A DNA stretch of 35,637 nucleotides from CAYUIG01 sp964444685 (GTDB taxonomy: Bacteria; Gemmatimonadota; Gemmatimonadetes; Longimicrobiales; RSA9): the NCBI GenBank assembly GCA_964444685.1, contig CAYUIG010000037.1, positions 1 to 35,637 of the forward strand, given 5' to 3'. Shown one piece after another: positions 1-12,490 of the stretch. A program made the translations under genes and the position numbers. Below the pieces are notes generated by a model. That model worked only from the letters and a program-made list of their open reading frames with translations. It did not search any database and had not been told where the DNA came from. The first letter of the stretch is position 1. Every line of letters begins with the position of its first letter.

Positions 1-1227
1 GAAGGTGAGCTGCCCGTGGTGATACGCGCGGTGAATCGGATCGCGGGCCATGTAGGCGAGCGTGTCGTGCATCCAGCCCATGTCCCACTTCAACCCGAAA
101 CCGAGACCGCCGATCCAGGTGGGCCGCGATACCATCGGCCATGCCGTGGACTCCTCCGCGATGATCTGTACCCCCGGCACCTCGCGGTACAGGTCGGTGT
201 TCATGCGGCGCAGGAATTCGATCGCGTCGAGGTTCTCGCGGCCGCCGAAGCGGTTGGGAATCCATTCCCCGGCCTTCCGCGAGTAGTCGAGGTACAGCAT
301 CGAAGCGACGGCGTCGACGCGCAGCGCATCGGCGTGGTACACCTCGAGCCAGAAGAGCGCGCTGCTCAGCAGGAAGGAACGCACCTCGTTGCGGCCGTAG
401 TTGAAGATCCAGGTGTTCCAGTCCGGATGGTATCCCTGGCGCGGATCGGCGTGCTCGTAGAGGTGCGTGCCGTCGAAGAACACGAGGCCGTGCTCGTCGC
501 CGGGGAAGTGCGACGGGACCCAGTCGAGGATGACACCGATGCCGCGGGCGTGCAGCGCATCGATGAGCGCCATGAAGTCCTGCGGCGTACCGAAGCGGCT
601 GCTGGGCGCGAAGTAGCCGGTGGTCTGGTATCCCCACGAGCCGAAGAAGGGATGCTCCATGACCGGCAGGAACTCGATGTGGGTGAAGCCGGTGCGCCCG
701 ATGTACGTGCCGAGCCGGTCCGCGATCTCGCGGTACGAGAGCGAGTGGCCCTGCTCGTTTCGCATCCACGAGCCGAGATGGCACTCGTAGATGGAGATGG
801 GCGCGTCGAGCGCGTTCACCGCTGCACGCCGCTCCAGCCACGCCTCATCGTTCCAGTCGTAACCGAGGTCCCATACGACGGACGCGGTCTCGGGCGGCAC
901 CTGGTGGAAGGTGCCGACCGGATCGGCCTTGGCCACGCGGTAGGAGCCGCGGCGGATGTGGAACTTGTAGAGCGCGCCCTGCTCGACGCCGGGCACGAAG
1001 GTCTGCCAGATGCCGGATGCCGCCACCGGCTCCATAGGTGCCTCGCCGGGCTGCCAGCCGTTGAAATCGCCGACCACCGAGACGGCCTGCGCGTTGGGTG
1101 CCCAGACGGCGAAGCGCACGCCGTCCCTGCCCGCCACAGTGGCGCGATGCGCACCGAGCATCTGCCAGATGCGGAGGTGCGTGCCTTCGTTGAAGAGATG
1201 CAGGTCGTCGGCGGTCGGTCGGTTCAT
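1..1227 (-). CDS. glgB: 1,4-alpha-glucan branching enzyme GlgB (C-terminus off the left edge)
   Basis: GlgB cuts alpha-1,4 glucan chains and re-attaches them by alpha-1,6 links, making branches in glycogen-like polymer. The visible 409 codons hold a CBM48 domain (about residues 35-115, with VGDFNGW) and the front of the GH13 barrel. The DALRVDAV motif carries the nucleophile Asp at residue 305, and AEES carries the acid/base Glu at about 358. The nucleophile sits about 100 residues earlier than in E. coli GlgB, so the extra N1 domain is absent, as in the short GlgB type. The ATG is 4 nt beyond the malQ stop, making it the last visible gene of the glgE-treS-malQ-glgB operon. The C-terminal part of the barrel and the C-terminal beta domain lie outside the window. 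Identity is firm. Confidence 0.95.
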   Translation of the reverse strand, partial: MNRPTADDLHLFNEGTHLRIWQMLGAHRATVAGRDGVRFAVWAPNAQAVSVVGDFNGWQPGEAPMEPVAASGIWQTFVPGVEQGALYKFHIRRGSYRVAKADPVGTFHQVPPETASVVWDLGYDWNDEAWLERRAAVNALDAPISIYECHLGSWMRNEQGHSLSYREIADRLGTYIGRTGFTHIEFLPVMEHPFFGSWGYQTTGYFAPSSRFGTPQDFMALIDALHARGIGVILDWVPSHFPGDEHGLVFFDGTHLYEHADPRQGYHPDWNTWIFNYGRNEVRSFLLSSALFWLEVYHADALRVDAVASMLYLDYSRKAGEWIPNRFGGRENLDAIEFLRRMNTDLYREVPGVQIIAEESTAWPMVSRPTWIGGLGFGLKWDMGWMHDTLAYMARDPIHRAYHHGQLTF

Positions 1228-1231
1228 GCCG

Positions 1232-3237
1232 TCACTCTTCACGGGTGCGTGCGATCGCGTGCAGGACGCGGCGCAGGTCGCTGGCGTCGAAGACGTCATC
1301 GAGGGAGCGAGTGGCACGCCGGCGCCAGTTGGGCCGTTCGCTGCCCGTGCCCGGAACGTTGTGCGGCCGCTCCTCGTGCCACAAATGCTCGAGGTCGACC
1401 ACAACCATGTGCGCGGGGCCCGCGGCCATGCGCAGCAGGAGCGGCACGACCACGTCGTGTGCGGACGGGCCGTCGTCGCCGCCGTGGAGGCCGAGTGCTC
1501 GGCCGATTGCGGCGCGCAGGGCGCGGCGATCGCACCGGGTCGCATCGAGCTCTTCCTCGGTGACGAGGCCGAGCTCGCGCAGGACGTCCAGGTCGAGACC
1601 CTTCCAGAACGCGGCGAAGGTCGGGAGGTCGTGTGTTCCGAGCGACGCCATGGATGCGGACGGCTGCGGCTTCAGCGGTTGCTCCGCGGCTGCATCCGTC
1701 TCGAACTGGAACACGTACATGCGGTGCAGGCCGTGGCGCGACATCGTGCGCCGCAGCTCACGTGATACCGTACCCAGGTCCTCGCCTACGATGGCCGCGG
1801 CGGCACGCTGCGCTTCGATCGTCAGCACGGCGATCAGCTCATCGGTCGGGTAGCGGACGTACACACCTTCCGTGGCCGGGAACCCGCGCGGGATCCAGTA
1901 CAGCCGCTCGAGGGACATCGCGTGGTCGAGGCGGAGCACGGCCGCGTGGCGGAGATGATGGCGCAGCGACGCGCGCCAGTACACGTGCCCCTGCGCGCGC
2001 GCGGCATCGGGACGCATCGGCTGGAAACCCCAGTCCTGGCCTCCGCGGAAGAGCAGGTCCGGAGGCGCGCCGGCGCTCGCCTCGCCCGCGAACAGATGCG
2101 GTGTGCGCCAGACGTCGTAGCCGTCGGAGTGCACGCCCAGCGGCATGTCGAGGTAGAGGCCGGCGCGTCCCGCTGCGGCGGCCGTGAGCTGCTCCTCCGC
2201 CAGCCACTGCGCGTAGATGTGGTAGCGGCCCGCGTCGTCGAGCGCGGCGACATCCGCGCGCACCGGCGTTTGCCACTTCCGCCAGTCGCGGCCCTGATGC
2301 TCGGCCGCGGAACGGAACGCGGCGTACTCGACGACCTCGGGCCGTTCATCGAGCCACGCGCGGAACGCCGGTTCGTCGGGACCGTTCGCGCCGAAGAATG
2401 CGTGGGCTTCCGCCTCGAGCTGCATCCGCTTGACGCGCGCTGCGCTCTCGTAGTCGATGTAGTCTCCCGCAAGACAGCCGCGCAGTTGCTTCTGCCATGG
2501 GCGTCGTTCACGAACTTCCTGCGCTTCCGGTCCGCTGCGGAGGTCGACGAACAGCTCGTTCCAGAAGAGCCGGCTCACCGGTGCATACGGACTCGGTTCC
2601 GCAGGCGGGTCGAGGAACACGGGCAGCAGTGGCAGCGTGCCCACGAAGCGGCCACCCAGCGACGACGTCCAGTCCAGCACGCGCGCGAGATCCCCGTAGT
2701 CACCGGTGCAGTCGGAGTCCTTCGAGCGGAACGCGTAGAGCGGGAGGAAGACACCCCAGGAGCGGGCGGCGGCGGGCGCGCGACGCGGCGCGGCCAGGAT
2801 GTGCACGGTCGCGGTGGTACCGGCGAGCTCGACCTCGAGGTGGTGGTAGCCGATGGGCAGCTTCACGTCGAGGAGGAGCTCGATGCCGTGCTGCACGCGC
2901 CGCGTGCGGAGCGGCGCAGGCCGTCCGATCGCGCCATCTTCGAGGTGGATGCGGCAGTCGCGCGGCGGTGACGCCGAGCGCACGAGGACCGAATCGAGAT
3001 GGCCTTCCCAGGCCACGACTACCGGGTCGATGGGTGGCTTGAAGGTTGGATCGTCGCAGGCGCGCACGGCATCGGCGACGTCCCGCGGCTCCGACACCGG
3101 CGCTCCGACCGCGCGCAGCGTGGCGAGCAGCGCGTCCGGGGAAGCGGTGCGGCGCCGGCCGCGGTAATCGCGATACGAGGTCTGCACGCCCCACGCGCGG
3201 GCGAGCCGCCCGAGGCCGGGCACACGCAGGCGCGCGC

Positions 3238-3241
<4 letters not shown>
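1232..3241 (-). CDS. malQ: 4-alpha-glucanotransferase (amylomaltase) MalQ
   Basis: MalQ moves maltodextrin segments from one alpha-1,4 glucan to another, releasing glucose; it acts in the cytoplasm in maltose/glycogen turnover. The 669-residue protein has the GH77 signatures: LYLDMPLGVHSDGYD (about 362-376), RLDH with the nucleophile Asp439, GEDLG with the acid/base Glu487, and GTHDLP with the third Asp538. The roughly 155 residues before the barrel form the extra N-terminal domain found in the long MalQ type. The ATG overlaps the treS-mak stop as ATGA, so translation is probably coupled, and glgB follows after 4 nt. In this operon it may trim or recycle the short maltodextrins that GlgE elongates; that role is inferred from position. 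Confidence 0.95.
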
Positions 3242-6540
<3,299 letters not shown>

Positions 6541-6544
6541 GTCG

Positions 6545-8554
6545 TCAGGCCGGGATGCGGACGTGGAAGATGTGCGCGGGCACGACGTGCGGATCGAGCT
6601 GCACGTAGTTCCAGTGGCCCTGCCACGTGTACGCGGCGCCGCCCAGCTCATCGACGACTTCGTACGACCGGTCCACCGGGATGCCCCACTCGTGGATCGG
6701 CACGTCGACCCAGCCCGACTGCGTGTTGCGCACGTCCAGGTTTGCCACGACCAGCACGACATCCTCGGGCGGCTCGGCGCGCTCGTCGGGCGGCGGTGCA
6801 GGCCGCCAGGGCGCGTGCTTCGTGTACGCCATGAGCTTGTCGTTGTCGGTGCGCACGAAGCGGAGCGTGCGGTCGATCTGCAATGCCGGGTGCGCGTGGC
6901 GAATGCGGTTCACGCGCGCGATGAAGTGGCGGAGGCTGTCCGGCCGGTCCAGATCCCATTCGCGGATCTGGTACTTCTCGGAGTCCATGTACTCTTCGCT
7001 GCCGGGCTCGCGCGGGACGTGCTCCATGAGCTCGTACGCCGGACCGTAGATGCCGTAGTTCGCAGCGAGCGTGGCGGCGAGCACGAGCCGCAGCATGAAT
7101 GCGGGCCGGCCTCCGGTCTGGAGCGCTTCCGTCAGGATGTCGGGCGTGTTCGGCCAGAAGCTGGGACGGAAGTAGTCGGCTACCTCGGTCCCGGTCAGCT
7201 CCGTGAGGTACGCCTCGAGCTCCGCCTTCGTGTGACGCCACGCGAAGTACGTGTACGACTGGGTGAAGCCGAGCTTGGCGAGCCGGTACATCGTGCGCGG
7301 GCGCGTGAACGCTTCCGACAGGAAGACGACGTCGGGCTCATCGCGCCGGATGCGGGTGATCAGCCACTCCCAGAACGCGAACGGTTTCGTGTGCGGGTTG
7401 TCCACGCGGAAGGTGCGAATGCCGATACCGATCCAGTGGCGGAACACATCTTCGAGCGCCTTCCACAGCTTTCGCCAGTCATCCGTACCGAAGTTCAGCG
7501 GATAGATGTCCTGGTATTTCTTGGGCGGATTCTCTGCGTACTGCACGGTGCCGTCCGGGCGCCAGCGGAACCAGGAAGGGTGTTCCTTCACCCACGGATG
7601 GTCGGGCGCGGCCTGGAAGGCGATGTCGAGCGCGACCTCGATGCCGACGGCGCGCGCCGCGTCGATCAGGTGGCGCAGCTCCGCTTCCGTCCCCAGTTCG
7701 GGGTGGATGGCGGTGTGACCGCCCTCGGCGGAGCCAATGGCCCACGGACTGCCGGGATCTCCGGCCGCGGCTTCGACGGCGTTGTTGCGACCCTTGCGGC
7801 GCACGCGCCCAATCGGATGGATCGGCGGCAGATACAGGACGTCGAATCCCATGTCGCGGATGTAGGGCAGCCGTGCCTCGACGTCCGCGAACGTGCCGTG
7901 CCGGCCGGGGGCGCCGGTGGAGCGCGGGAAGAGCTCGTACCACGTGCTGAATCGGGCGCGCGGCGGATCCACGACGATCTCGAGCTCCTCGGGGAAGCGC
8001 GTCCCTGCCGCGAGATCCGGGTGTCGAGAGGCGAGCTCGTAGAGTGCGTCCTCCATCGCGACGGTCGCGGCCGCGGCGGGGTCTTTCGCGGACCGGATAG
8101 TGGCCGCCGCGGCGGTGAGTCGGCGCGCGTCGGCGCCCCGGGCACGCCCGGCGACCTGATCGAGAAGGTCGGCGCCGATCCTGAGATCGACCGTGACATC
8201 CTGTTCGGCGGCGAGGCGCTTCTTCATGTCGCGGCGCCATGTGCCGAACGCATCGACCCATGCCTCGAGGGTGACGAGGTAGCGGCCGAGCTTCTCGGCG
8301 GTGAAGAGGCCGCGCCAGCGGTCGTTGCCGATCGGGGTGAGAGCCGCGTGCTGCCAGCGGCGGCTGGCGTGATGGCGGTAGAGGAGGCGGCCGGCCAGTT
8401 CATCGTGGCCGTCCGCGAAGATGTCGGCTTCCACGGCGACGAGGTCGCCCTGCGTACGCTTGACGGGGAACCGCCCGCAATCGACGCGCGGCGTCACCCC
8501 CTCGATGATGACCCGCCGATTCGCCTCGTCCGTCTGGATTCGCGCTCGCGCCAT
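6545..8554 (-). CDS. glgE: Alpha-1,4-glucan:maltose-1-phosphate maltosyltransferase GlgE
   Basis: GlgE transfers maltose from maltose 1-phosphate to the non-reducing end of alpha-1,4 glucan, an ADP-glucose-independent way to build glycogen. The 669-residue protein has the N-terminal beta domain (about 1-125), a helical insertion typical of GlgE, and a GH13 barrel from about 200. FRVDNPHTKP carries nucleophile Asp385, FLSEAFTRP carries acid/base Glu414, and Asp472 lies in NTPDILTE. These match the spacing of the Streptomyces enzyme. The start at ATG 8554 has a GGGAGGA ribosome site 1-2 nt upstream; the frame stays open to 9235, but that region is noncoding or antisense to other genes. First gene of the operon; no convincing promoter was found in the divergent gap. 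Confidence 0.95.
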   Translation of the reverse strand: MARARIQTDEANRRVIIEGVTPRVDCGRFPVKRTQGDLVAVEADIFADGHDELAGRLLYRHHASRRWQHAALTPIGNDRWRGLFTAEKLGRYLVTLEAWVDAFGTWRRDMKKRLAAEQDVTVDLRIGADLLDQVAGRARGADARRLTAAAATIRSAKDPAAAATVAMEDALYELASRHPDLAAGTRFPEELEIVVDPPRARFSTWYELFPRSTGAPGRHGTFADVEARLPYIRDMGFDVLYLPPIHPIGRVRRKGRNNAVEAAAGDPGSPWAIGSAEGGHTAIHPELGTEAELRHLIDAARAVGIEVALDIAFQAAPDHPWVKEHPSWFRWRPDGTVQYAENPPKKYQDIYPLNFGTDDWRKLWKALEDVFRHWIGIGIRTFRVDNPHTKPFAFWEWLITRIRRDEPDVVFLSEAFTRPRTMYRLAKLGFTQSYTYFAWRHTKAELEAYLTELTGTEVADYFRPSFWPNTPDILTEALQTGGRPAFMLRLVLAATLAANYGIYGPAYELMEHVPREPGSEEYMDSEKYQIREWDLDRPDSLRHFIARVNRIRHAHPALQIDRTLRFVRTDNDKLMAYTKHAPWRPAPPPDERAEPPEDVVLVVANLDVRNTQSGWVDVPIHEWGIPVDRSYEVVDELGGAAYTWQGHWNYVQLDPHVVPAHIFHVRIPA

Positions 8555-8722
8555 GTCCTCCCGGACCACCCCCGTCTGCGTCCGCCGCCCGGCTATGCAA
8601 GTTTCGCGCGGCGGCGCTATCTTGCCGGTCCCGGGCCGTGCACCGCAAACGCAGCGGTGGGACGCGGCCCGGTCGTGCGCTATCTTGGCGTGTAAGAAAC
8701 CGATATCGGAGCGACGGAATCG
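8555..8722. promoter_or_regulatory. Divergent intergenic region with a repeated 11-bp TATCTT motif
   Basis: This 168-bp gap separates glgE (minus) from the lipoprotein gene (plus). GCGCTATCTTG occurs twice on the plus strand, at 8614-8624 and 8677-8687, 63 bp apart. TATCTT at 8681-8686 is 36 bp before the ATG and fits a -10 box by position, but neither copy has a good TTGACA-like hexamer 17 bp upstream. A 6-bp inverted repeat (CACCGC 8641-8646, GCGGTG 8654-8659) lies between the copies. I see no clear glgE promoter on the minus strand. Confidence 0.4.
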
Positions 8723-9205
8723 ATGAGGCAGGGTGCATTTGCGTGGATCGCGGCGTTCCTGACCGCCGCCATGCTCGCGTGCGGGGATGCGTCGGACGGG
8801 GGCCAGCCCGCCGACGCGGCGGATACTGTCGCGGCCGAGCCGGAGCCGGACACGACCTCGGGGCCGGCCGGTTCGGTGTCGCGCCGGGGCGACATTCTGG
8901 ATCCGAGCCAGACGATCGGCGTGACGGTCACCGCGAGCGAGTGGGGCATCGCCGTCCAGGACAGCGCGATCACGTCCGGTCCCGTGACGATCGAAATGCG
9001 CAACGAGGGTGAAATGCCGCACGTGATCGAGATCACGGGGGAGTACGCCGGACGCTGGCGCTCCGCGCCGATCCCGCCGGGCGGCAGCGCGTTGATGAGC
9101 ATGAGCCTCGGGCCGGGGACGTACACGGTCTTCTGTCCCGAAACGCCGGACGGTCAGGAGGCGCACCGCGCGCGCGGGATGGAGGCCCGCCTGATCGTTC
9201 GTTGA
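8723..9205 (+). CDS. Cupredoxin-like copper-binding lipoprotein
   Basis: A 160-residue exported protein. Residues 1-19 form a signal peptide ending in MLAC, so Cys20 is the probable lipidated residue; an acidic, Ala/Pro-rich linker runs to about 60. The C-terminal domain ends in a type-1 copper pattern: His100 in MPHVIEI, Cys138 in YTVFCPE, His148 and Met153, spaced C-X9-H-X4-M. These would be the four ligands of a blue-copper site, so electron transfer or copper binding outside the inner membrane is likely. GGAG at 8708-8711 is a plausible ribosome site for ATG 8723. The stop overlaps the cysQ TTG start, but a functional link to sulfate activation is not evident. The specific partner is unknown. 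Confidence 0.75.
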   Translation: MRQGAFAWIAAFLTAAMLACGDASDGGQPADAADTVAAEPEPDTTSGPAGSVSRRGDILDPSQTIGVTVTASEWGIAVQDSAITSGPVTIEMRNEGEMPHVIEITGEYAGRWRSAPIPPGGSALMSMSLGPGTYTVFCPETPDGQEAHRARGMEARLIVR

Positions 9206-10032
9206 GCGACGCTGCGACCGCCGAGCTCGAGGCACGACTCGCCTTCGCGGTCGATATCGCGGAGGCGGCCGGACGCGAAGTGCTGGCGCGCTACGGCGCG
9301 ACCGCGCACGAGCTGAAGGCGCCCGGGTCGCCCGTCACCGAAGCGGACCTCGCCGCGAACCGGCTGATCGTCCGCGCGATCCGCGAGGCGTACCCGGCCG
9401 AGGCGGTGCTGGCCGAGGAGTCACGCGACGACCGGACGCGACTGCAAGACGAGCGCGTCTGGGTCGTCGACCCGCTCGATGGGACCAAGGAGTTCCTGGC
9501 TCACAACGGCGAATTCTCCATCATGATCGGTTTCGCGGTCCGCGGCGCGAGCGTGCTCGGCGTCGTGCACGCCCCCGTGTGGGGTGAGACGTTGGCGGCG
9601 TTCGAGGGCAGTGGACTGCGACGGCATGCGCGCGGAGCGGTGCAGACGATCGTGCGTGCACCCGCTCCCGCGCCGCCGCGCATGGTGGGATCCAGATCCC
9701 ATGCGGAAGGGCTGGTCGGCCGCATCGCGGCCGAGCTCGGTGTCACGGATACGCGCGTGTCCGGCTCCGTGGGATTGAAGTGTGCACTGATCGCCAAAGG
9801 CGAGTGCGACCTCTACGTGCACCCTGCGCCATACCTGCGCGAGTGGGACACGTGCGCCCCCGAGGTGATTGCGCGCGAGGTCGGCTGCACGATCACGGAC
9901 TGTGCGGGCAAGCCGCTTCGTTACAACAAGGAGGATCCCGTGCAGCCTCACGGCATCGCCGTGTTCGCACCGGGAGCGGAAGCAGCGCTGGCCACGGTGG
10001 CCGGACTGTACGAAGCCGAGCGGAGGAATTGA
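9202..10032 (+). CDS. cysQ: 3'(2'),5'-bisphosphate nucleotidase CysQ-like (inositol monophosphatase family)
   Basis: CysQ hydrolyses 3'-phosphoadenosine 5'-phosphate (PAP) to AMP, and PAPS to APS, removing the inhibitory by-product of sulfate assimilation. The 276 residues carry the Mg-binding set of the family: LAEES (Glu72-Glu73), DPLDGTKEF (90-98) and the late WDTCAPEVI motif. DGTKEF with Lys favours CysQ over inositol monophosphatase. The start is a TTG overlapping the lipoprotein stop (TTGA). The next in-frame GTG would remove the first family helix, so TTG is preferred, although the nearest GGAGG (9181-9185) is 16 nt away. cysC follows directly, which supports the assignment. Confidence 0.88.
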   Translation: MSDAATAELEARLAFAVDIAEAAGREVLARYGATAHELKAPGSPVTEADLAANRLIVRAIREAYPAEAVLAEESRDDRTRLQDERVWVVDPLDGTKEFLAHNGEFSIMIGFAVRGASVLGVVHAPVWGETLAAFEGSGLRRHARGAVQTIVRAPAPAPPRMVGSRSHAEGLVGRIAAELGVTDTRVSGSVGLKCALIAKGECDLYVHPAPYLREWDTCAPEVIAREVGCTITDCAGKPLRYNKEDPVQPHGIAVFAPGAEAALATVAGLYEAERRN

Positions 10033-10036
10033 CCTC

Positions 10037-10675
10037 GTGACGATGGACAAGGGACCGAAGAGCGAGAACATCTTCCGGGTGGAGGGACGCATCCGGCGCG
10101 CGGACCGCGAGCAATCGGCCGGGCACCGGGGCGCGACGCTCTGGTTCACGGGCCTCTCCGGCTCCGGGAAGAGCACGCTCGCGCTGGCGCTGGAGCACGC
10201 GCTCTTCGAGCGCGGCTGCCGCGTGTACGTGCTGGACGGCGACAACATCCGTCACGGTCTCAACCGCGATCTCGGCTTCAGCCCCGAGGACCGGACGGAG
10301 AACATCCGCCGGATCGGCGAGGTGGCGAAGCTGTTCACCGATGCGGGCGTCCTCGTGCTGACGGCGTTCATCTCACCCTACCGTGAAGACCGCGATGCGG
10401 TGCGCGCGCTCATGGAGTCCGGGGACTTCATCGAAGTCTTCGTCGACTGTGCGCTCGAGGTGTGCGAGCAGCGCGACGTGAAGGGACTCTACGAGAAGGC
10501 CCGACGCGGGGAGATCAAGGAGTTTACGGGGATCTCCGCACCATACGAGGAGCCGCTGAATCCGGAGCTGCGGATCGACACGAGCACGCGCGACGTCGCG
10601 CAGTGTGTCGGCGATCTGATCGCGTTCATGGAGGAGAAGGGCCTGGTTTCGCGCACCGCGCCCGCAGGGCGCTGA
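10037..10675 (+). CDS. cysC: Adenylyl-sulfate kinase CysC
   Basis: CysC phosphorylates APS with ATP to give PAPS, the second step of sulfate activation. The 212 residues include the P-loop GLSGSGKS (39-46), then LDGDNIRHGLN, the RRIGEVAKLF helix, FISPYREDR with the conserved Ser, and the DVKGLYEKARRG / FTGISAPYEEP region. All are typical of the family. The start was chosen as GTG 10037 because GGAGG (10022-10026) is 10 nt upstream; ATG 10043, two codons later, is the alternative. The open frame continues upstream inside cysQ and is not used there. It sits between cysQ and the permease, with sat beyond. Confidence 0.95.
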   Translation: MTMDKGPKSENIFRVEGRIRRADREQSAGHRGATLWFTGLSGSGKSTLALALEHALFERGCRVYVLDGDNIRHGLNRDLGFSPEDRTENIRRIGEVAKLFTDAGVLVLTAFISPYREDRDAVRALMESGDFIEVFVDCALEVCEQRDVKGLYEKARRGEIKEFTGISAPYEEPLNPELRIDTSTRDVAQCVGDLIAFMEEKGLVSRTAPAGR

Positions 10676-10694
10676 GGGACGGGCGGCCGGGTCG

Positions 10695-12458
10695 ATGGAC
10701 TGGCGCGCCTGGATCACACTGGCCGTCGTGGGCGCGGTCGTATTCGTCCTCTCACGCGACCGCTTCGCGCCCTCGATCACGATCCTCGTCGGCGTGATCG
10801 TGCTGCTCGTCACCGGCGTGATCGACACGACGCAGGCGTTCGCCGGCTTCAGCAACTCCGCACCCATCACGGTCGCTGCGCTGTTCGTGCTGGCGGCGGC
10901 GGTCGAGAAGACGGGCGCGCTTCAGCCGATCGTGAGCGGCCTGCTCGGACGTGGCACGGGTGCGCGCAATGTGCTCGCGCGCATCGTGGTGCCGACGATG
11001 GGTGCATCGGCGTTCCTCAACAACACGCCGATCGTGGCGATGCTCATGTCGCAGATCTCGGCATGGGCGGAACGCAACGGCCAGTCACCCTCGAAGTTCC
11101 TGATGCCGCTCTCGTTCGCCGCGATCCTGGGCGGCGTCATCACGCTCATCGGCACCTCGACCAACCTCGTCGTTTCCGGTCTGCTCGAAGCCAGCGGGCG
11201 CCCTGGGTTCGGCATGTTCGAGCTGACACCCATCGGACTGCCGGTGGCGATCGTCGGCGCGATCGTGCTGATCATCGCGGCCCCCTGGCTCCTGCCCGAT
11301 CGCATACCGGCAAGACGGCAGGCGGAAGTGCAGCTGCGCGAGTTCGTGGTGGGCATGGAGGTGCGTCCGGGCGGTCCGATCGATGGCCGCACCGTCGAAC
11401 AGGCCGGCCTGCGCAGCCTGCGCGGCCTCTTCCTCGTGGAAATCGCGCGCTCTGGCGAGGTCATTGCGCCCGTGGGACCGACCACGGTGCTCCGCGGCAC
11501 GGACAGGCTGACGTTCGTCGGTCGTGCCGGCGACGTGGTCGAGCTCCAGCGCATGCGCGGTCTCACCTCGACCGAGGCGCCGCACCTGCTCCAGTTCGAC
11601 AGTCCGGAGCACACCTTCTTCGAGGCGGTCGTCGGCGAGGCGTCGCCGCTGGTGGGGAAGACGCTGAAGGAAGCCGCGTTCCGCGGTCGCTATCAGGCCG
11701 CGGTGCTGGCCATTCACAGGGCGGGGCAGCGCGTGCAGGACAAGCTGGGACAGGTTCGACTGCGTGTCGGTGACACGCTGCTGCTGCTCGCGGACGCGGG
11801 ATTCCGCGAGCGCTGGGCGGACCGCAACGACTTCCTGCTCGTGTCGCGCTTTGGCGGCGCGCCGCCGCTCACCAGCCGCAAGGCGCCGCTCGTCGCGGCC
11901 GTAGGCCTCGGCATCATCGCCGTCGCGGCCACGGGCGCGATGGACATCGTGAAGGCGTCGCTGCTCGGCGCGCTGCTGTTCGTCGTGTTCCGCATCCTGA
12001 GTGCGCGCGAGGCGCGCGCATCGATCGACCTCGATGTCGTGATCATGATCGCCGCCTCCTTCGGCCTCGGCGCGGCCATCGAGACGTCGGGCCTCGCCGC
12101 CGGCATTGCCGGCGTGCTTGTGAGCGGGCTCGGCGGGCTGGGCGACATCGGCGTGCTGCTCGGCATCGTGCTCGCCACCGTGGCGCTCACGGAGCTGATC
12201 ACCAACAATGCGGCGGCGGTGCTGATATTCCCGATTGCAATCAACGCGGCCGTGGGCATCGGTGCGGACGTGCGCGCATTCGCGCTGGCCGTGGCGGTGG
12301 CAGCCTCGGCATCGTTCCTGACGCCGATCGGTTATCAGACGAACACCATGGTGTACGGAGCGGGCGGCTACCGCTTCGGCGATTATGCCCGGGTTGGGCT
12401 GCCGCTCACGATCATCGTGATTGCGACGATTACGGGCGTGACGGCGCTGCGCTGGTAA
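10695..12458 (+). CDS. SLC13/DASS-family anion permease with two RCK_C domains; probable sulfate uptake
   Basis: A 587-residue integral membrane protein with the divalent anion:sodium symporter layout. Hydrophobic helices occupy about 5-205 and 395-585, and a soluble insert at about 210-390 contains two TrkA-C/RCK_C-like domains (about 210-290 and 300-388). The transport-half signatures are GTSTN (153-157) and GYQTN (546-550), with NNTP (109-112) and NNAAA (504-508) as the paired re-entrant motifs. Family members carry sulfate, dicarboxylates, phosphate or arsenite, and the sequence alone does not decide which. It lies between cysC and sat, so sulfate is the best inference. The RCK_C pair suggests gating by a bound ligand. 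ATG 10695 is 19 nt after cysC, with a weak purine-rich leader. Confidence 0.85.
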   Translation: MDWRAWITLAVVGAVVFVLSRDRFAPSITILVGVIVLLVTGVIDTTQAFAGFSNSAPITVAALFVLAAAVEKTGALQPIVSGLLGRGTGARNVLARIVVPTMGASAFLNNTPIVAMLMSQISAWAERNGQSPSKFLMPLSFAAILGGVITLIGTSTNLVVSGLLEASGRPGFGMFELTPIGLPVAIVGAIVLIIAAPWLLPDRIPARRQAEVQLREFVVGMEVRPGGPIDGRTVEQAGLRSLRGLFLVEIARSGEVIAPVGPTTVLRGTDRLTFVGRAGDVVELQRMRGLTSTEAPHLLQFDSPEHTFFEAVVGEASPLVGKTLKEAAFRGRYQAAVLAIHRAGQRVQDKLGQVRLRVGDTLLLLADAGFRERWADRNDFLLVSRFGGAPPLTSRKAPLVAAVGLGIIAVAATGAMDIVKASLLGALLFVVFRILSAREARASIDLDVVIMIAASFGLGAAIETSGLAAGIAGVLVSGLGGLGDIGVLLGIVLATVALTELITNNAAAVLIFPIAINAAVGIGADVRAFALAVAVAASASFLTPIGYQTNTMVYGAGGYRFGDYARVGLPLTIIVIATITGVTALRW

Positions 12459-12490
12459 ACGAACGAAACCCCTGGAAGGAAGGCGGAAGA

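Noticed and set aside
16..1563. Long plus-strand open frame of 515 codons
   Set aside because: It lies antisense to glgB and malQ, whose family motifs are unmistakable; long mirror frames are expected in DNA this GC-rich.
6541..6762. N-terminal extension of TreS-Mak
   Set aside because: It overlaps glgE out of frame and gives Ser/Arg-rich sequence unlike any GH13 N-terminus.
8555..9235. N-terminal extension of GlgE upstream of ATG 8554
   Set aside because: The extra 227 residues would run antisense to the lipoprotein gene; the ribosome site and family length support 8554.
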